From NCBI GenBank assembly GCA_026195905.1, contig JAPHRE010000002.1, positions 1-37,241 on the forward strand: 37,241 bases of DNA, written 5' to 3'. Made by a program: the position numbers and the translations under genes. Below are positions 21,608 to 29,810 of the stretch, piece after piece. Under the pieces are notes generated by a model. The model was not told the origin of the DNA. It was given only the letters and a program-made list of their open reading frames with translations, and searched no databases. The DNA comes from Pseudopelagicola sp. (lineage in GTDB: Bacteria; Pseudomonadota; Alphaproteobacteria; Rhodobacterales; Rhodobacteraceae). How positions within the stretch are numbered: position 1 is the stretch's first letter; every line of letters starts with the position of its first letter.

Positions 21608-22050
21608 TGGCCGGTCTGACAACATCCCTCACCACTCTGGGCCTGGACGAAGCGATCCGCCGCCTGTCGCGGCTCGAAGGGTTCGCAATGGCGGAACTGG
21701 CAGATGGCGCCGGTGCGATCCTTGAGAGTTCCACCCGCGATCGATTCGACACGAAGCTCGCGCCTGATGGAACGCCCTGGGAGCCCTGGTCTGAAGCATA
21801 TGACGAAACCCGCGAAGACTGGCATTCGCTCCTGGTCGAAGAGGGCGGCCTGCGTGACAGCATCGCCAGCTACAGCTCCGGCACAGAAGTCGAGGTCGGT
21901 TCCAACCTGATCTACGCCGCGCACCAACACTTTGGTGGCGACGAGACTGGCAGCGGCATCCCGGCACGTCCGTTTCTGGGCATATCGGATCAGGATGAGA
22001 GCGATTTGAGAGAGCTGGTCACCGGACGATTGGAGGACCTTCTCCAATGA
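21607..22050 (+). CDS. G: gpG-like virion morphogenesis/tail completion protein
   Basis: 147 residues. The patterns LAPDGTPWEPWSEAY, LRDSIASYSSGTEVEVGSNLIYAAHQHFGG and IPARPFLGIS are the signature of the phage virion morphogenesis family (Mu G, P2 S). It completes the tail or joins head to tail. In Mu the gene lies before the protease; here it sits between gp36 and gp37. Confidence 0.92.
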   Translation: MAGLTTSLTTLGLDEAIRRLSRLEGFAMAELADGAGAILESSTRDRFDTKLAPDGTPWEPWSEAYDETREDWHSLLVEEGGLRDSIASYSSGTEVEVGSNLIYAAHQHFGGDETGSGIPARPFLGISDQDESDLRELVTGRLEDLLQ

Positions 22051-22592
22051 GCGCGACATTGCTTTCTGACCTTCCACAAACGATCTGCAACCGGATTGAT
22101 GAGGTCCTGCCGGACCTGAAAACCTGCGAGCCTCACGCGGGGAAGTTTTCACTCGAAGAACTGAAGAAGTCCGGTGTCTCGGCCCCTGCTGTACTGGTCT
22201 CCGTTCTCGGTGCGAAACAGGGCCAGACCTTTGCGGGCCCGGCGCATAGCTTCAATCTGAGCATGGCGGCTTATGTCGTGACTCGGGACCAACTTGGCTT
22301 GTCCCGCGATGTTGCCGCGGCCAATATTTGTCAGCTCCTCATGGCCCTGATCCCGGATGAGACTTGGGGATTTGAGGCGCTCGGCGCTGCGGCCAACCTG
22401 AGCATGGTGACTCTCGTGTCATCGAGCAGCAGGAATCTTGCTGTTTCGCTGTGGGCGGTGACGTGGGACCAGCCCATCAGTTTCTTCCAGCCAGACAACA
22501 CCCCGCTCGGCGTTGAACTGTATGTTGCTCATGTGCCTGAAGGCGAGGCCGGGATCGAAGGTGACTATACTCGAGTCGGAGGGCACGGCTGA
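22047..22592 (+). CDS. Mu gp37-like (DUF1834) tail-terminator-type protein
   Basis: 181 residues. It lies where Mu-like phages carry gp37 and shows a matching alpha/beta pattern: LPDLKTCEPHAGKFSLEELKKSG, SAPAVLVSVLG and MAAYVVTRDQLGLSRD. Probably a connector or tail terminator. It overlaps gpG by 4 bp and gpV by 1 bp. Confidence 0.78.
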   Translation: MSATLLSDLPQTICNRIDEVLPDLKTCEPHAGKFSLEELKKSGVSAPAVLVSVLGAKQGQTFAGPAHSFNLSMAAYVVTRDQLGLSRDVAAANICQLLMALIPDETWGFEALGAAANLSMVTLVSSSSRNLAVSLWAVTWDQPISFFQPDNTPLGVELYVAHVPEGEAGIEGDYTRVGGHG

Positions 22593-23020
22593 TGTCTGAA
22601 TCGCTCGCCGAAGCGGATCGCCGCATTGAGAATGTCGTCCGGGTTGGGCGGATTGCTTCGGTAGATCCGGGCACGGCAACTGCAATTGTCGATTTCGGCA
22701 GCCTCCAGTCGCCGCCATTGCCGGTTGGGCAACTCAGTGCCGGTGCCATCCAGTTCTGGTGGATGCCATCTGTCGGAGAGCAAGTTCTCGTGGCCTGCGA
22801 AGGGGGCGATATCGCCCAGGGTGTGATCGCCACCTCGCTTTATGCCGGCAACGCGCCCAGTGCTGATGGAGCCGTGCCCCAGATCAACCTAGCAGGCGGC
22901 AAGATGATCGTGAACGGCACGCTCGAGGTCACTGTCGATGTGATCGCGGCGGGCGTCAGCCTTGTGCATCACACCCATCCCGAAAGCATCGGAACCAATA
23001 CGGGGGAGCCGAACAAATGA
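22592..23020 (+). CDS. V: Baseplate spike protein V (P2 gpV / Mu gp45-like)
   Basis: 142 residues. The OB-fold start (RVGRIASVDPGTATAIVDFG...LPVGQLSAG...WWMPSVGEQVLVAC) is followed by a short beta-helix and the tip motif HHTHP at about residue 128, the His residues that bind iron at the apex of P2/Mu spikes. It is the membrane-piercing tip of the contractile tail. It is shorter than P2 V (211), as in some Mu-like phages. Confidence 0.92.
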   Translation: MSESLAEADRRIENVVRVGRIASVDPGTATAIVDFGSLQSPPLPVGQLSAGAIQFWWMPSVGEQVLVACEGGDIAQGVIATSLYAGNAPSADGAVPQINLAGGKMIVNGTLEVTVDVIAAGVSLVHHTHPESIGTNTGEPNK

Positions 23021-23295
23021 GCGAGAAACAAGAATACACCGTCAAGGCAGATGGCTGGGTTGCCGGTAAATGGCGCCCTAAGGGCAGCACCGTGCCCATG
23101 ACTTCTGCCGAAGCCAAATACGAGAATGTCGCCCTGGAGACGGAAGAGGGGCCGAAGGTCGAGCTGACTGGCTCCCTCGATGACCCGACGGTCAAGTCCA
23201 CTGGCCTCGCAGAGAAGGCCAAAGCGGAAACCACCAAACGGAGCCGCCGCGCGCCATCAAGTAGCAAAGCGGTAGGGCAAAAGAAAAACTCATGA
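23017..23295 (+). CDS. Small basic hypothetical protein in the baseplate block
   Basis: 92 residues. The N-terminus (YTVKADGWVAGKWRPKGSTVPMTSAEAKYENV) could be a small beta domain; the C-terminal 30 residues are Lys/Arg/Ser rich and likely disordered. It overlaps V and W by 4 bp each. No family recognised. Confidence 0.55.
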   Translation: MSEKQEYTVKADGWVAGKWRPKGSTVPMTSAEAKYENVALETEEGPKVELTGSLDDPTVKSTGLAEKAKAETTKRSRRAPSSSKAVGQKKNS

Positions 23296-23633
23296 TCGGC
23301 ATGAACAGGCATACAGGTCGGCAGATCGATGGGGCGGCGCATCTGGCGCAGTCGATCCACGATATTCTGACAACGCCCAAAGGCTCGCTGGTGATGCTGC
23401 GCGACTACGGCTCCGATTTGCCTGACGTGATCGACCAGCCGCTCAATGGCGAGACCATGATCGAAGCCTACTTGGCGACGGCCGAGGCGCTCGATCTTTG
23501 GGAGCCGCGCATTGATCTCGCCCGGATCGAGTTGGTCGCGACTCGTCCCGGATATGCCGAGTTTGAGCTTTATGACGCGACCGGCAACGTGATCCCGATG
23601 CCCATCGATCTGACTGGGGAGAGTGTTGCATGA
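23292..23633 (+). CDS. W: Baseplate wedge protein W (GPW/gp25 family)
   Basis: 113 residues with the family hallmarks IHDILTTPKGSLVMLRDYGSDLPD and EPRIDLARIELV. It is a lysozyme-like fold without activity that links the sheath to the baseplate in contractile tails. It overlaps J by 4 bp. Start at ATG 23292 or the second ATG four codons in. Confidence 0.93.
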   Translation: MIGMNRHTGRQIDGAAHLAQSIHDILTTPKGSLVMLRDYGSDLPDVIDQPLNGETMIEAYLATAEALDLWEPRIDLARIELVATRPGYAEFELYDATGNVIPMPIDLTGESVA

Positions 23634-24538
23634 GCGGGTTCACCTCGATCGATCTGAGCAAACTGCCTGCGCCTGAGGTCATCAGCACCGTCGAGTATGA
23701 GGTGCTGCTGGACGTGATGAAGGCCGAGGCCATCCGCCTGATGCCCGGTATCGAAGCCTACCTGTCACTTGAAAGCGAGCCGACCACGCAGCTCCTGCGC
23801 GTCTGTGCCTATTATCGGATGCTCGATCGGCTGGAGTTCAATGACGGGGCGCGGGCGTGTATGCTGGCGCTCTCGACCGGAACCAATCTGGACGGGCTGG
23901 CGGCCTTCTGGGGTGTCGAACGCCTGATCGTCCAAGAAGCTGACGCTACGGTCACACCGCCGATTGCAGAGATCAAGGAGAGCGATGAGGCGTTCCGGAG
24001 CCGCATTCAGCTTTCGCTTGAAGGCCATACCACGGCGGGGCCACGCGGTTCATATATCTTCTGGGCGCGTTCGGCATCCGGCGAGGTCAAAGACGCCAGT
24101 GTGGCCAGCCCGACCCCCGGCGAAGTGGTTGTGACCGTGCTCTCCTATGCCGGCGATGGCATTCCTTCAAACGCCCTTTTGAACACCGTTGAAGCGGCGT
24201 TGAATGACGAAGATGTACGCCCGCTGACCGATCATGTCACAGTCCAGGCGGCGACGATCATTCCTTATCAGATCGAGGCGAGCTTGATCCTCTATGAGGG
24301 GCCAGACGCGGGCGCGGTTGAGGCCGCAGCTGAAGCGGCACTTGAAAGCTACATCGAGACGCATCATCGCCTCGGCCACGACATCACCCTTTCCGGCCTC
24401 CATGCCGCGCTGCACCAGCCCGGTGTTCAGAATGTGCTGATCACTCAACCTGCCAATGATATCGTAGTCGGCCCGGCCGAGGCTGCGTTCTGTGCGGCTG
24501 ATGCCCTGGCGCTCTCCGTGGGAGGCCGCGATGTTTGA
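23630..24538 (+). CDS. J: Baseplate wedge protein J
   Basis: 302 residues, the P2 J size. Patterns: NLDGLAAFWGVER, GPRGSYIFWARSASGEVKDA, PGEVVVTVLSYAGDG and YIETHHRLGHDITLSGLHAALHQPGV. It forms the baseplate wedges with W and the tail protein I. It overlaps the next gene by 8 bp. Confidence 0.95.
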   Translation: MSGFTSIDLSKLPAPEVISTVEYEVLLDVMKAEAIRLMPGIEAYLSLESEPTTQLLRVCAYYRMLDRLEFNDGARACMLALSTGTNLDGLAAFWGVERLIVQEADATVTPPIAEIKESDEAFRSRIQLSLEGHTTAGPRGSYIFWARSASGEVKDASVASPTPGEVVVTVLSYAGDGIPSNALLNTVEAALNDEDVRPLTDHVTVQAATIIPYQIEASLILYEGPDAGAVEAAAEAALESYIETHHRLGHDITLSGLHAALHQPGVQNVLITQPANDIVVGPAEAAFCAADALALSVGGRDV

Positions 24539-25184
24539 TCTGCCCACGATCCTGAAGCCAAACGCCACAGAACACGACCGCGCGATCGAGCAGGCGATCC
24601 GCAAGGGTAATCCCGACCTCGCACCTATCGCGACGCTCATGAACCCGGATACCTGCCCATCCCATCTTCTTGGCTGGCTGGCTTGGAGCTTCTCTGTCGA
24701 TATCTGGGAGAGAGACTGGCCGGAAGCGACCAAGCGCGAGGTGATCCGCGAGGCGATCCAAATCCACCGCATCAAGGGGACGCGCGGGGCCGTGGCGCGC
24801 TCGTTGGCGACGCTGGGTATGGAGGTGAAAATCTCCGAATGGTTCGAGCATGGCGGCGCGCCTCATACGTTCTGGCTGGAAATGCCCGTTTCGACCGTAT
24901 TTGATGCCGGGTTCCGCATCGACCAAGCGTTGGTCAACGAGGTGGATCGGGTGATCCGCAACGTCAAGCCGGTGCGCGCGCATTACGAACTGCGCGTTGG
25001 AGAGGGCATGGAGACCGATGCCTACGCCCGCACCGGCGTCCGGGCGTCGTTGCGCCACCGCACAACCCATGAAGCCTTGCCGCGCACGGTTCCGGCTCCG
25101 GTGACTGCGCCCCTGCGCACCGGTCTGCGCCTGCGGCAAGTTTCGCGGATTGATCATGACATTCTGACAAGGAGCGCCGCCTGA
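24531..25184 (+). CDS. Baseplate/tail protein I (P2 gpI-like)
   Basis: 217 residues from the ATG at 24531, preceded by GGAGG. Family patterns: LPTILKPNATEHDRAIEQAI, HLLGWLAWSFSVDIWERDWPEATKREVI and HRIKGTRGAVARSLATLG. It attaches fibres to the baseplate wedge. The last 45 residues are Arg/Thr rich. Followed by the fibre gene with a 1-bp overlap. Confidence 0.93.
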   Translation: MFDLPTILKPNATEHDRAIEQAIRKGNPDLAPIATLMNPDTCPSHLLGWLAWSFSVDIWERDWPEATKREVIREAIQIHRIKGTRGAVARSLATLGMEVKISEWFEHGGAPHTFWLEMPVSTVFDAGFRIDQALVNEVDRVIRNVKPVRAHYELRVGEGMETDAYARTGVRASLRHRTTHEALPRTVPAPVTAPLRTGLRLRQVSRIDHDILTRSAA

Positions 25185-26236
25185 TGCCCGTCACTCTTCT
25201 GACCGATCTGGCCGAAGCCAAAATCACCGTTGCCGCCGGGTCCAATGCCGAGGTGGCCATCACCCATGTCGCGCTGGGCGATGGGGGTGGCGCGGCCTAT
25301 GATCCGACACATGACCAAACGGCCCTGGTCAACGAGCTTGCGCGCCTGCCCGTGACGAGCCGTATCCAGGCCGATTCCAATACCTGGCTGATCAAGGTCG
25401 AGTTCCCGCCCGAGACCGCTGCCTTCGATGTCTACGAGATGGGCTTCATCGACGCGGATGGGGATCTGATCGCGCTCTGGGCGGGCGCAGATGTCACCGC
25501 GCGCCGCACCGGTGTGGTCTCCTACCTTGTCGAGCAGTCGCTCAATTTCAGCCGCATCGCCGATGGTGTGGTGATTGTCGATGCGCCCGACGATGAGTTG
25601 TTCGAACACGCGGCCGCCGATCTGGTGACGCATGCGCTTGATGTGACCTCGCAGACGGATGCGCTCCTGGATCGCCGCGCGAAGGATGCGGCGCTGGCCC
25701 GTCTCGAGGCGGACCATGCGACCGACATGGCGCAGGTGTCGCGGGATATTGCGGCTGTCTCGCAGAACATGGTGGCCGCTCTGGAAGCCCGCGACCGCGC
25801 CACGGCCCTGATGGCTCCGGTCGGTATGATTGTGCCGATGGCGCGCACCGGTGTGCCCGAAGGCTGGATCGAGTGTGATGGGCGTGCTCTGACCCGTGCC
25901 GACTATCCGGCGCTGTTTGCCGCGATCGGCACCGCTTTTGGCGCGGGTGACGGGGCCACGACCTTCACGCTCCCTGATCTGCGAGGCGAGTTCCTGCGCG
26001 GCTGGGACAACGGGCGGGGCGTTGATGTGGGGCGTGAATTTGGGTCGGTGCAGGCCGATGAGATCAAGAGCCACACGCACGCAATCCAATCAAACTCGAA
26101 CGACGGCGCTGGCGGAACATATGTTGACGCGGCGAGCGACAGCTCGGGCACGATCCACTCGCCGATCACCGGCGCGACCGGCGGGGCCGAGACCCGTCCG
26201 CGCAACATCGCCCTCAAATTCTGCATCCGCCACTGA
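25184..26236 (+). CDS. Tail fibre with phage tail-collar domain
   Basis: 350 residues. Residues 1-150 match the tail-fibre N-terminal attachment domain (ITHVALGDGGGAAYDPT, LVNELARLPV, FDVYEMGFIDADGDLIALW). The middle (170-220) is a coiled coil. Residues about 222-350 are a collar domain: PVGMIVPMARTGVPEGWIECDGR, ADYPALFAAIGTAFGAGDG, FTLPDLRGEFLRGWD and a final SHTHAI and RPRNIALKFCI. It binds the host surface. No inverted repeats or invertase that could switch fibres were seen. Confidence 0.9.
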   Translation: MPVTLLTDLAEAKITVAAGSNAEVAITHVALGDGGGAAYDPTHDQTALVNELARLPVTSRIQADSNTWLIKVEFPPETAAFDVYEMGFIDADGDLIALWAGADVTARRTGVVSYLVEQSLNFSRIADGVVIVDAPDDELFEHAAADLVTHALDVTSQTDALLDRRAKDAALARLEADHATDMAQVSRDIAAVSQNMVAALEARDRATALMAPVGMIVPMARTGVPEGWIECDGRALTRADYPALFAAIGTAFGAGDGATTFTLPDLRGEFLRGWDNGRGVDVGREFGSVQADEIKSHTHAIQSNSNDGAGGTYVDAASDSSGTIHSPITGATGGAETRPRNIALKFCIRH

Positions 26237-26253
26237 CCGGAAAGGACACCAAC

Positions 26254-27054
26254 ATGAGTATGAACGACCTGATCGCCGCCACGCAGGCGATGAACGAACA
26301 AAGCGACCGCATGCGCACCTTCATGGATGGGTTCGATGCTGAGATCGCGGCCCGCGCCGCCAGTTATGATGCCCTTGCCGCGAACTTGAGTGCCGTTGCC
26401 GACAGCCGATTGTTTTTTTCGGCGGTGGTTGATCCATCGGAGACCGCCCCCAGCAATGAGCGTGGCGGCACATTCAACTCCATTGCGGCAGCAATCGCCG
26501 CAGCGCCGCGAAATTCGTATGTCGTCCTTGAGCTTGCCGGTGGGCAAAATCACAACATGGATGTTAGTGTGCCGGTGTATGGTCAGTATATCCACTTGAA
26601 GGGTCCGAGCGCGGCCAACCGCGCGATTTTGCAGGTGGCGGCTTATTCGACTGGCGCGTTTAACAGTCTTTATGTCTTCGAACCCCACGGCAATCCGCGC
26701 TTCCGCTTCGAAAATGTGGATATTGTGTTTCCTGATGCGTTGCCCGACCCGGTCCTGCCGTGGTCGAGCCGACAAGGGCTCATCCATTTTGAACCCGCTG
26801 GTGTTTTGGCTGCGGCATTTGAGGGCTGTAACATCAGCGGGGGTGTCATCGGGGCGGAGCCTGCATTGGTCAGCGGAGCCTATCAAACCAATAACGTCGC
26901 ACTCTACTCGGTCGATCTGGACGGGCCTGTGCGCGTCATACGCGGCGTCGATGCAGGCGTGGCGACTATCCAGACACGCATTGTGACACTGGCCAACGGC
27001 GCGGCTCTTAATGAGGGCGGCACCCTCGGAACCAATCTTCTTTTGCAAAACTGA
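26254..27054 (+). CDS. Putative second fibre/receptor-binding protein
   Basis: 266 residues. A short helical start (LIAATQAMNEQSDRMRTFMDGF) is followed by a beta-rich region with turns typical of a right-handed beta-helix (RFRFENVDIVF, LAAAFEGCNISGGVIG, VALYSVDLDGPVRVIRG). No known domain was recognised. Its codon use looks less GC-rich than that of its neighbours, suggesting recent exchange, as is usual for receptor-binding genes. It lies right after the collar fibre. Confidence 0.6.
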   Translation: MSMNDLIAATQAMNEQSDRMRTFMDGFDAEIAARAASYDALAANLSAVADSRLFFSAVVDPSETAPSNERGGTFNSIAAAIAAAPRNSYVVLELAGGQNHNMDVSVPVYGQYIHLKGPSAANRAILQVAAYSTGAFNSLYVFEPHGNPRFRFENVDIVFPDALPDPVLPWSSRQGLIHFEPAGVLAAAFEGCNISGGVIGAEPALVSGAYQTNNVALYSVDLDGPVRVIRGVDAGVATIQTRIVTLANGAALNEGGTLGTNLLLQN

Positions 27055-27062
27055 GGTGACCC

Positions 27063-27569
27063 ATGAACTTTGATGTAACCCACGAGGGCCGCACGACGCT
27101 GGCCGTAGACTATGCCGGGGCGCTCGACATTGGCTACCCCGCCGCCATCGCCGGGGCCGCGCTCAAGTCTGCCGCGCGCGCGCAGGTCGCGGCTTTTGCC
27201 GATGGCTACCGCCATCGCCTGTCGCTGGCGTCGGCTGGCAAGCTGACGGCCTACCGGATCAAGGAAGAGGTCGCCGCCGATACCGATAATGCCGATCCGG
27301 CAGAACTTGCCTTGATCGACCGCGAGGCGACGGCGCGCGGCCTGACCCGTGAGGCGCTCCTTGCCGAGATCACCGCCCGCGCCACTGCCTACCGTCAGAT
27401 CGCCCTCCTGATCGAGTGCATCGAGGCCGAAACCAACGCGGGCCTCACCGCCATCCCCGACGATGCCGCCGACATCGAAACCCAAATCCACACCGTCCTG
27501 GACGCGGCGAAAGCCCAGGCCGAAGCGGCCTTCGTCGAGGCCGTCGCGCTCATCAACGGAGGTTCCTGA
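27063..27569 (+). CDS. Hypothetical fibre-region protein (possible assembly factor)
   Basis: 168 residues, Ala-rich and helical (AYRIKEEVAADTDNADPAELALIDREATARGLTREALLAEI). It lies between fibre and sheath genes, where Mu-like phages often carry fibre assembly chaperones, but it does not clearly match the usual chaperone families. The repeated short helices suggest a coiled-coil or helical bundle protein. Confidence 0.55.
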   Translation: MNFDVTHEGRTTLAVDYAGALDIGYPAAIAGAALKSAARAQVAAFADGYRHRLSLASAGKLTAYRIKEEVAADTDNADPAELALIDREATARGLTREALLAEITARATAYRQIALLIECIEAETNAGLTAIPDDAADIETQIHTVLDAAKAQAEAAFVEAVALINGGS

Positions 27570-27571
27570 CC

Positions 27572-28756
27572 ATGCCCGAGCAATTTCTCCACGGCGTTGA
27601 AGTCATCCAGATCGATGACGGCATTCGTCCCACCCGCACTGTCAAAAGCTCGGTGATTGGCCTGGTTGGCACCGCTCCCGATGCTGACGCCGCTGTGTTC
27701 CCTGAAAATACCCCGCTTTTGATCGAGGGGCCGCGCAAGGCGGCGCTGCTTGGCGATGCGGGCACTCTGAAAGACGCCTACGAGGCGCTCTATGCTCAGG
27801 GCGCATCCGTGGCCGTGATGATCCGCGTAGCCGAAGGCGCAGACGCCGCCGCCACGCTGGCCAATGTGGTGGGTGACGCAACCCAAGGCACCGGTCTCTG
27901 GGCGCTTGAAGCTTCCGCCTCCAAGCTGGACCTGACGCCGCGCATCCTTGTCGCACCTGGCTTTACCCAGACTACGCCCGGCGATCCTGCCAGCCCGGTC
28001 ACCACCAACCTGATCGCAGTGGCCGAGAAGCTGCGCGCAATCGTGGTGATCGACGGCCCGAACACCAACGAGACCGACGCCAAGGCCGAGCGCCAGAATT
28101 GGGGTTCCGACCGCCTCTTCATCGTTGATCCGGCCGTGACCGTTTTTGACACCGTGTCTGCTTCCTACGTGACCCGGCCGTCTTCGGGCTATGTCGCTGG
28201 CCTGATCGCCAAGCGCGACATCGAGAAAGGCTTCTGGTGGTCGCCGTCCAACCAGGTGATCAACGGGATCTCTGGCACTGCGCGCCCAGTGAGTTTCCAC
28301 CTCAGCTCGACCGAGACCGAGGCCAACCGGATGAATGAGGCTGAAGTTGCCACGATTATCCGGCGCGACGGCTTCCGCCTCTGGGGCAACCGCAGCGCAG
28401 GGTCGGATGCTCAATGGGCCTTCCTGTCGGTGCGTCGCACGGCCGACATCATCTACGAGAGCATCGAGGCGGCGCACCTTTGGGCCATGGATCGGCCGAT
28501 GTCGAAGCAGCTTTTTGAAGACATCCGTGATGGTGTCCAGGCTTTCGGCCAACGCCTCGTAAACCAGGGCGCACTTTTGGGCTTTCAGTGCTGGCTCGAT
28601 GGTGAGCTCAACACAGAAGACACGCTGAAGGCGGGCAAGCTCTATCTCGACTTTGATTTCGAGCCGCCGGCGCCGCTTGAGCACCTGGTGTTCCGCGCCC
28701 ACCGCAACGGCGAATACTATGAAGAGCTGATCTCCTCGGTCAGCACCTCGTCCTGA
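27572..28756 (+). CDS. L: Contractile tail sheath protein (P2 FI / Mu gpL type)
   Basis: 394 residues from ATG 27572 (GGAGG 9 nt upstream). Signature parts: FLHGVEVIQIDDGIRPTRTVKSSVIGLVG at the start, RILVAPGF, AIVVIDGPN, SSGYVAGLIAKRDIEKGFWWSPSN and the C-terminal LWGNRSAG, IYESIEAAHLWAMDRPMS. It wraps the tube and contracts at infection. The tube gene follows 13 bp later. Confidence 0.97.
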   Translation: MPEQFLHGVEVIQIDDGIRPTRTVKSSVIGLVGTAPDADAAVFPENTPLLIEGPRKAALLGDAGTLKDAYEALYAQGASVAVMIRVAEGADAAATLANVVGDATQGTGLWALEASASKLDLTPRILVAPGFTQTTPGDPASPVTTNLIAVAEKLRAIVVIDGPNTNETDAKAERQNWGSDRLFIVDPAVTVFDTVSASYVTRPSSGYVAGLIAKRDIEKGFWWSPSNQVINGISGTARPVSFHLSSTETEANRMNEAEVATIIRRDGFRLWGNRSAGSDAQWAFLSVRRTADIIYESIEAAHLWAMDRPMSKQLFEDIRDGVQAFGQRLVNQGALLGFQCWLDGELNTEDTLKAGKLYLDFDFEPPAPLEHLVFRAHRNGEYYEELISSVSTSS

Positions 28757-28769
28757 AGGAGGATGCACC

Positions 28770-29270
28770 ATGATGCAGTACCCGCGTAAAATCGTTAATT
28801 TCAATGCCTTCATCGGAGGGGTCAGCTATGCCGGCCGTGCGACCGAGGCCAAGATCCCCGAGGTGAAGATCCAAACCGCTGCACACCGGGGGTCCGGCAT
28901 GGATGGTTCCTCGGCTGTCGATATGGGGCTGGAGGCCATGCAGGCCGAAGTCACGCTCGCTGAATGGGTGCCGGGCCTGATCACCTTGCCCGGAACACGT
29001 GAGCGCATGGTCCTGCGCCCCGTTGCCAAGGCGCAGGAGACCAATGAGGCGGATGGCTATATCGCCACTTTGGGCGGGCTCTGGACGGTCGTGAACTTTG
29101 CCGATCTCAAGCCCGGCTCTGATGTGCCGATCAAGCTCACGCTCGAGGTTGACTATTTCCGCATGGTCAAGGACGGCGATGAGCTTTTTGAGATCGACAT
29201 CCAAGCCGGAAAGCGGGTGATCGGTGGCGTCGATCAGCTTGCCGAAATCCGCGACAAGATGGGCTTTTAA
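28770..29270 (+). CDS. M: Major tail tube protein (P2 FII / Mu gpM type)
   Basis: 166 residues, normal for the family. Patterns: YPRKIVNFNAFIGGVSYAGRA at the start, MDGSSAVDMGLEAMQAEVTLAEW in the middle and KLTLEVDYFRMVKDGDELFEIDI near the end. Starts at 28770 after GGAGG at 28757-28761. Followed by an intrinsic terminator. Confidence 0.96.
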   Translation: MMQYPRKIVNFNAFIGGVSYAGRATEAKIPEVKIQTAAHRGSGMDGSSAVDMGLEAMQAEVTLAEWVPGLITLPGTRERMVLRPVAKAQETNEADGYIATLGGLWTVVNFADLKPGSDVPIKLTLEVDYFRMVKDGDELFEIDIQAGKRVIGGVDQLAEIRDKMGF

Positions 29271-29286
29271 CAGCCGCGATTGTCAC

Positions 29287-29313
29287 ACCGGGCGCACTGC
29301 CGCGCCCGGTTTT
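29287..29313 (+). terminator. Intrinsic terminator after sheath/tube genes
   Basis: A perfect 9-bp stem ACCGGGCGC/GCGCCCGGT (29287-29295 and 29302-29310) with a 6-nt loop is followed directly by TTTT. Sheath and tube are needed in many copies per virion, so a terminator (probably leaky) after them would lower expression of the tape measure and hub genes. Confidence 0.75.
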
Positions 29314-29338
29314 ATCTCTCCGTTAAACAGGTGTTAAA

Positions 29339-29641
29339 ATGTCCAAGAAACCCGATCCGGTTGTCACTCTCGCCGACCCCATCAAGGTAGGAGATGAGAA
29401 AATCTCCACCGTGACTCTGCGCAAACCGCAAACCGGCGATCTGCGCGGCCTGAAGCTCGCCAATATCCTTCAGCTTGATGTCAACGCGATGGTGACCCTT
29501 CTGCCACGCATCACCAGCCCGGCACTTTCGCCCGATCAGGTGGCCGGCCTTGACCCGGCCGACTTTACCGATCTGGCGTCGCAGGTCGTGGTTTTTTTCG
29601 CGCGCCCGGAGCAGCTTCAGGATCTGAAGACGCTCCAATAG
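29339..29641 (+). CDS. E: Tail assembly protein E (P2 E / Mu gp41-like)
   Basis: 100 residues. VTLADPIKVGDEKISTVTLRKPQTGDLRGLKLANI and the helical end match the short E-type tail assembly chaperone that precedes the tape measure gene. AGGTG lies before the ATG. Ribosomes that do not shift at 29593 make this product and stop at the TAG at 29639-29641. Confidence 0.9.
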   Translation: MSKKPDPVVTLADPIKVGDEKISTVTLRKPQTGDLRGLKLANILQLDVNAMVTLLPRITSPALSPDQVAGLDPADFTDLASQVVVFFARPEQLQDLKTLQ

Positions 29642-29796
29642 GGCTGCCTGATGATGTGGCAGAGGCAATGGCGGATATCGCGATTGCCTTCCACTGGTCA
29701 CCCGATGTCATGAACGCGATGGGTGTCGAGGAGCTCGCGATGTGGCGCGAAAAAGCCCGCCGCCGGATGGAGTCAGACGGGGGCGGGGAAACCTGA
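29339..29796 (+). CDS. E+E' tail assembly fusion made by -1 frameshift
   Basis: The zero frame reads GTT TTT TTC at 29591-29599, giving the canonical slippery heptamer T TTT TTC (29593-29599). After a -1 slip the next codon is at 29599 and the frame stays open to TGA 29794-29796. It adds about 65 residues, including DIAIAFHWSPDVMNAMGVEELAMWREKARRRM, the pattern of GpE' proteins. The fusion is about 152 residues. P2 and other long-tailed phages make the same pair to guide the tape measure. The E' part has no start of its own with a ribosome site. Confidence 0.88.
29593..29599 (+). promoter_or_regulatory. Programmed -1 frameshift site (T TTT TTC)
   Basis: The heptamer sits in the correct frame for simultaneous slippage of two Phe tRNAs within the E gene, 40 nt before its stop. 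A GC-rich stretch follows. P2 uses a comparable T-rich slippery site at the same place in its E gene. Confidence 0.85.
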
Positions 29797-29810
29797 AGAG
29801 GGCATAGGCG

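Noticed and set aside
25184-27569. An invertible fibre segment like the Mu G region
   Set aside because: No gin-type recombinase gene exists in the window and no inverted recombination sites or truncated duplicate fibre ends were seen.
27395-28813. A 472-codon open frame on the minus strand
   Set aside because: It is antisense to the sheath gene, whose identity is certain. Composition is that of a shadow frame.
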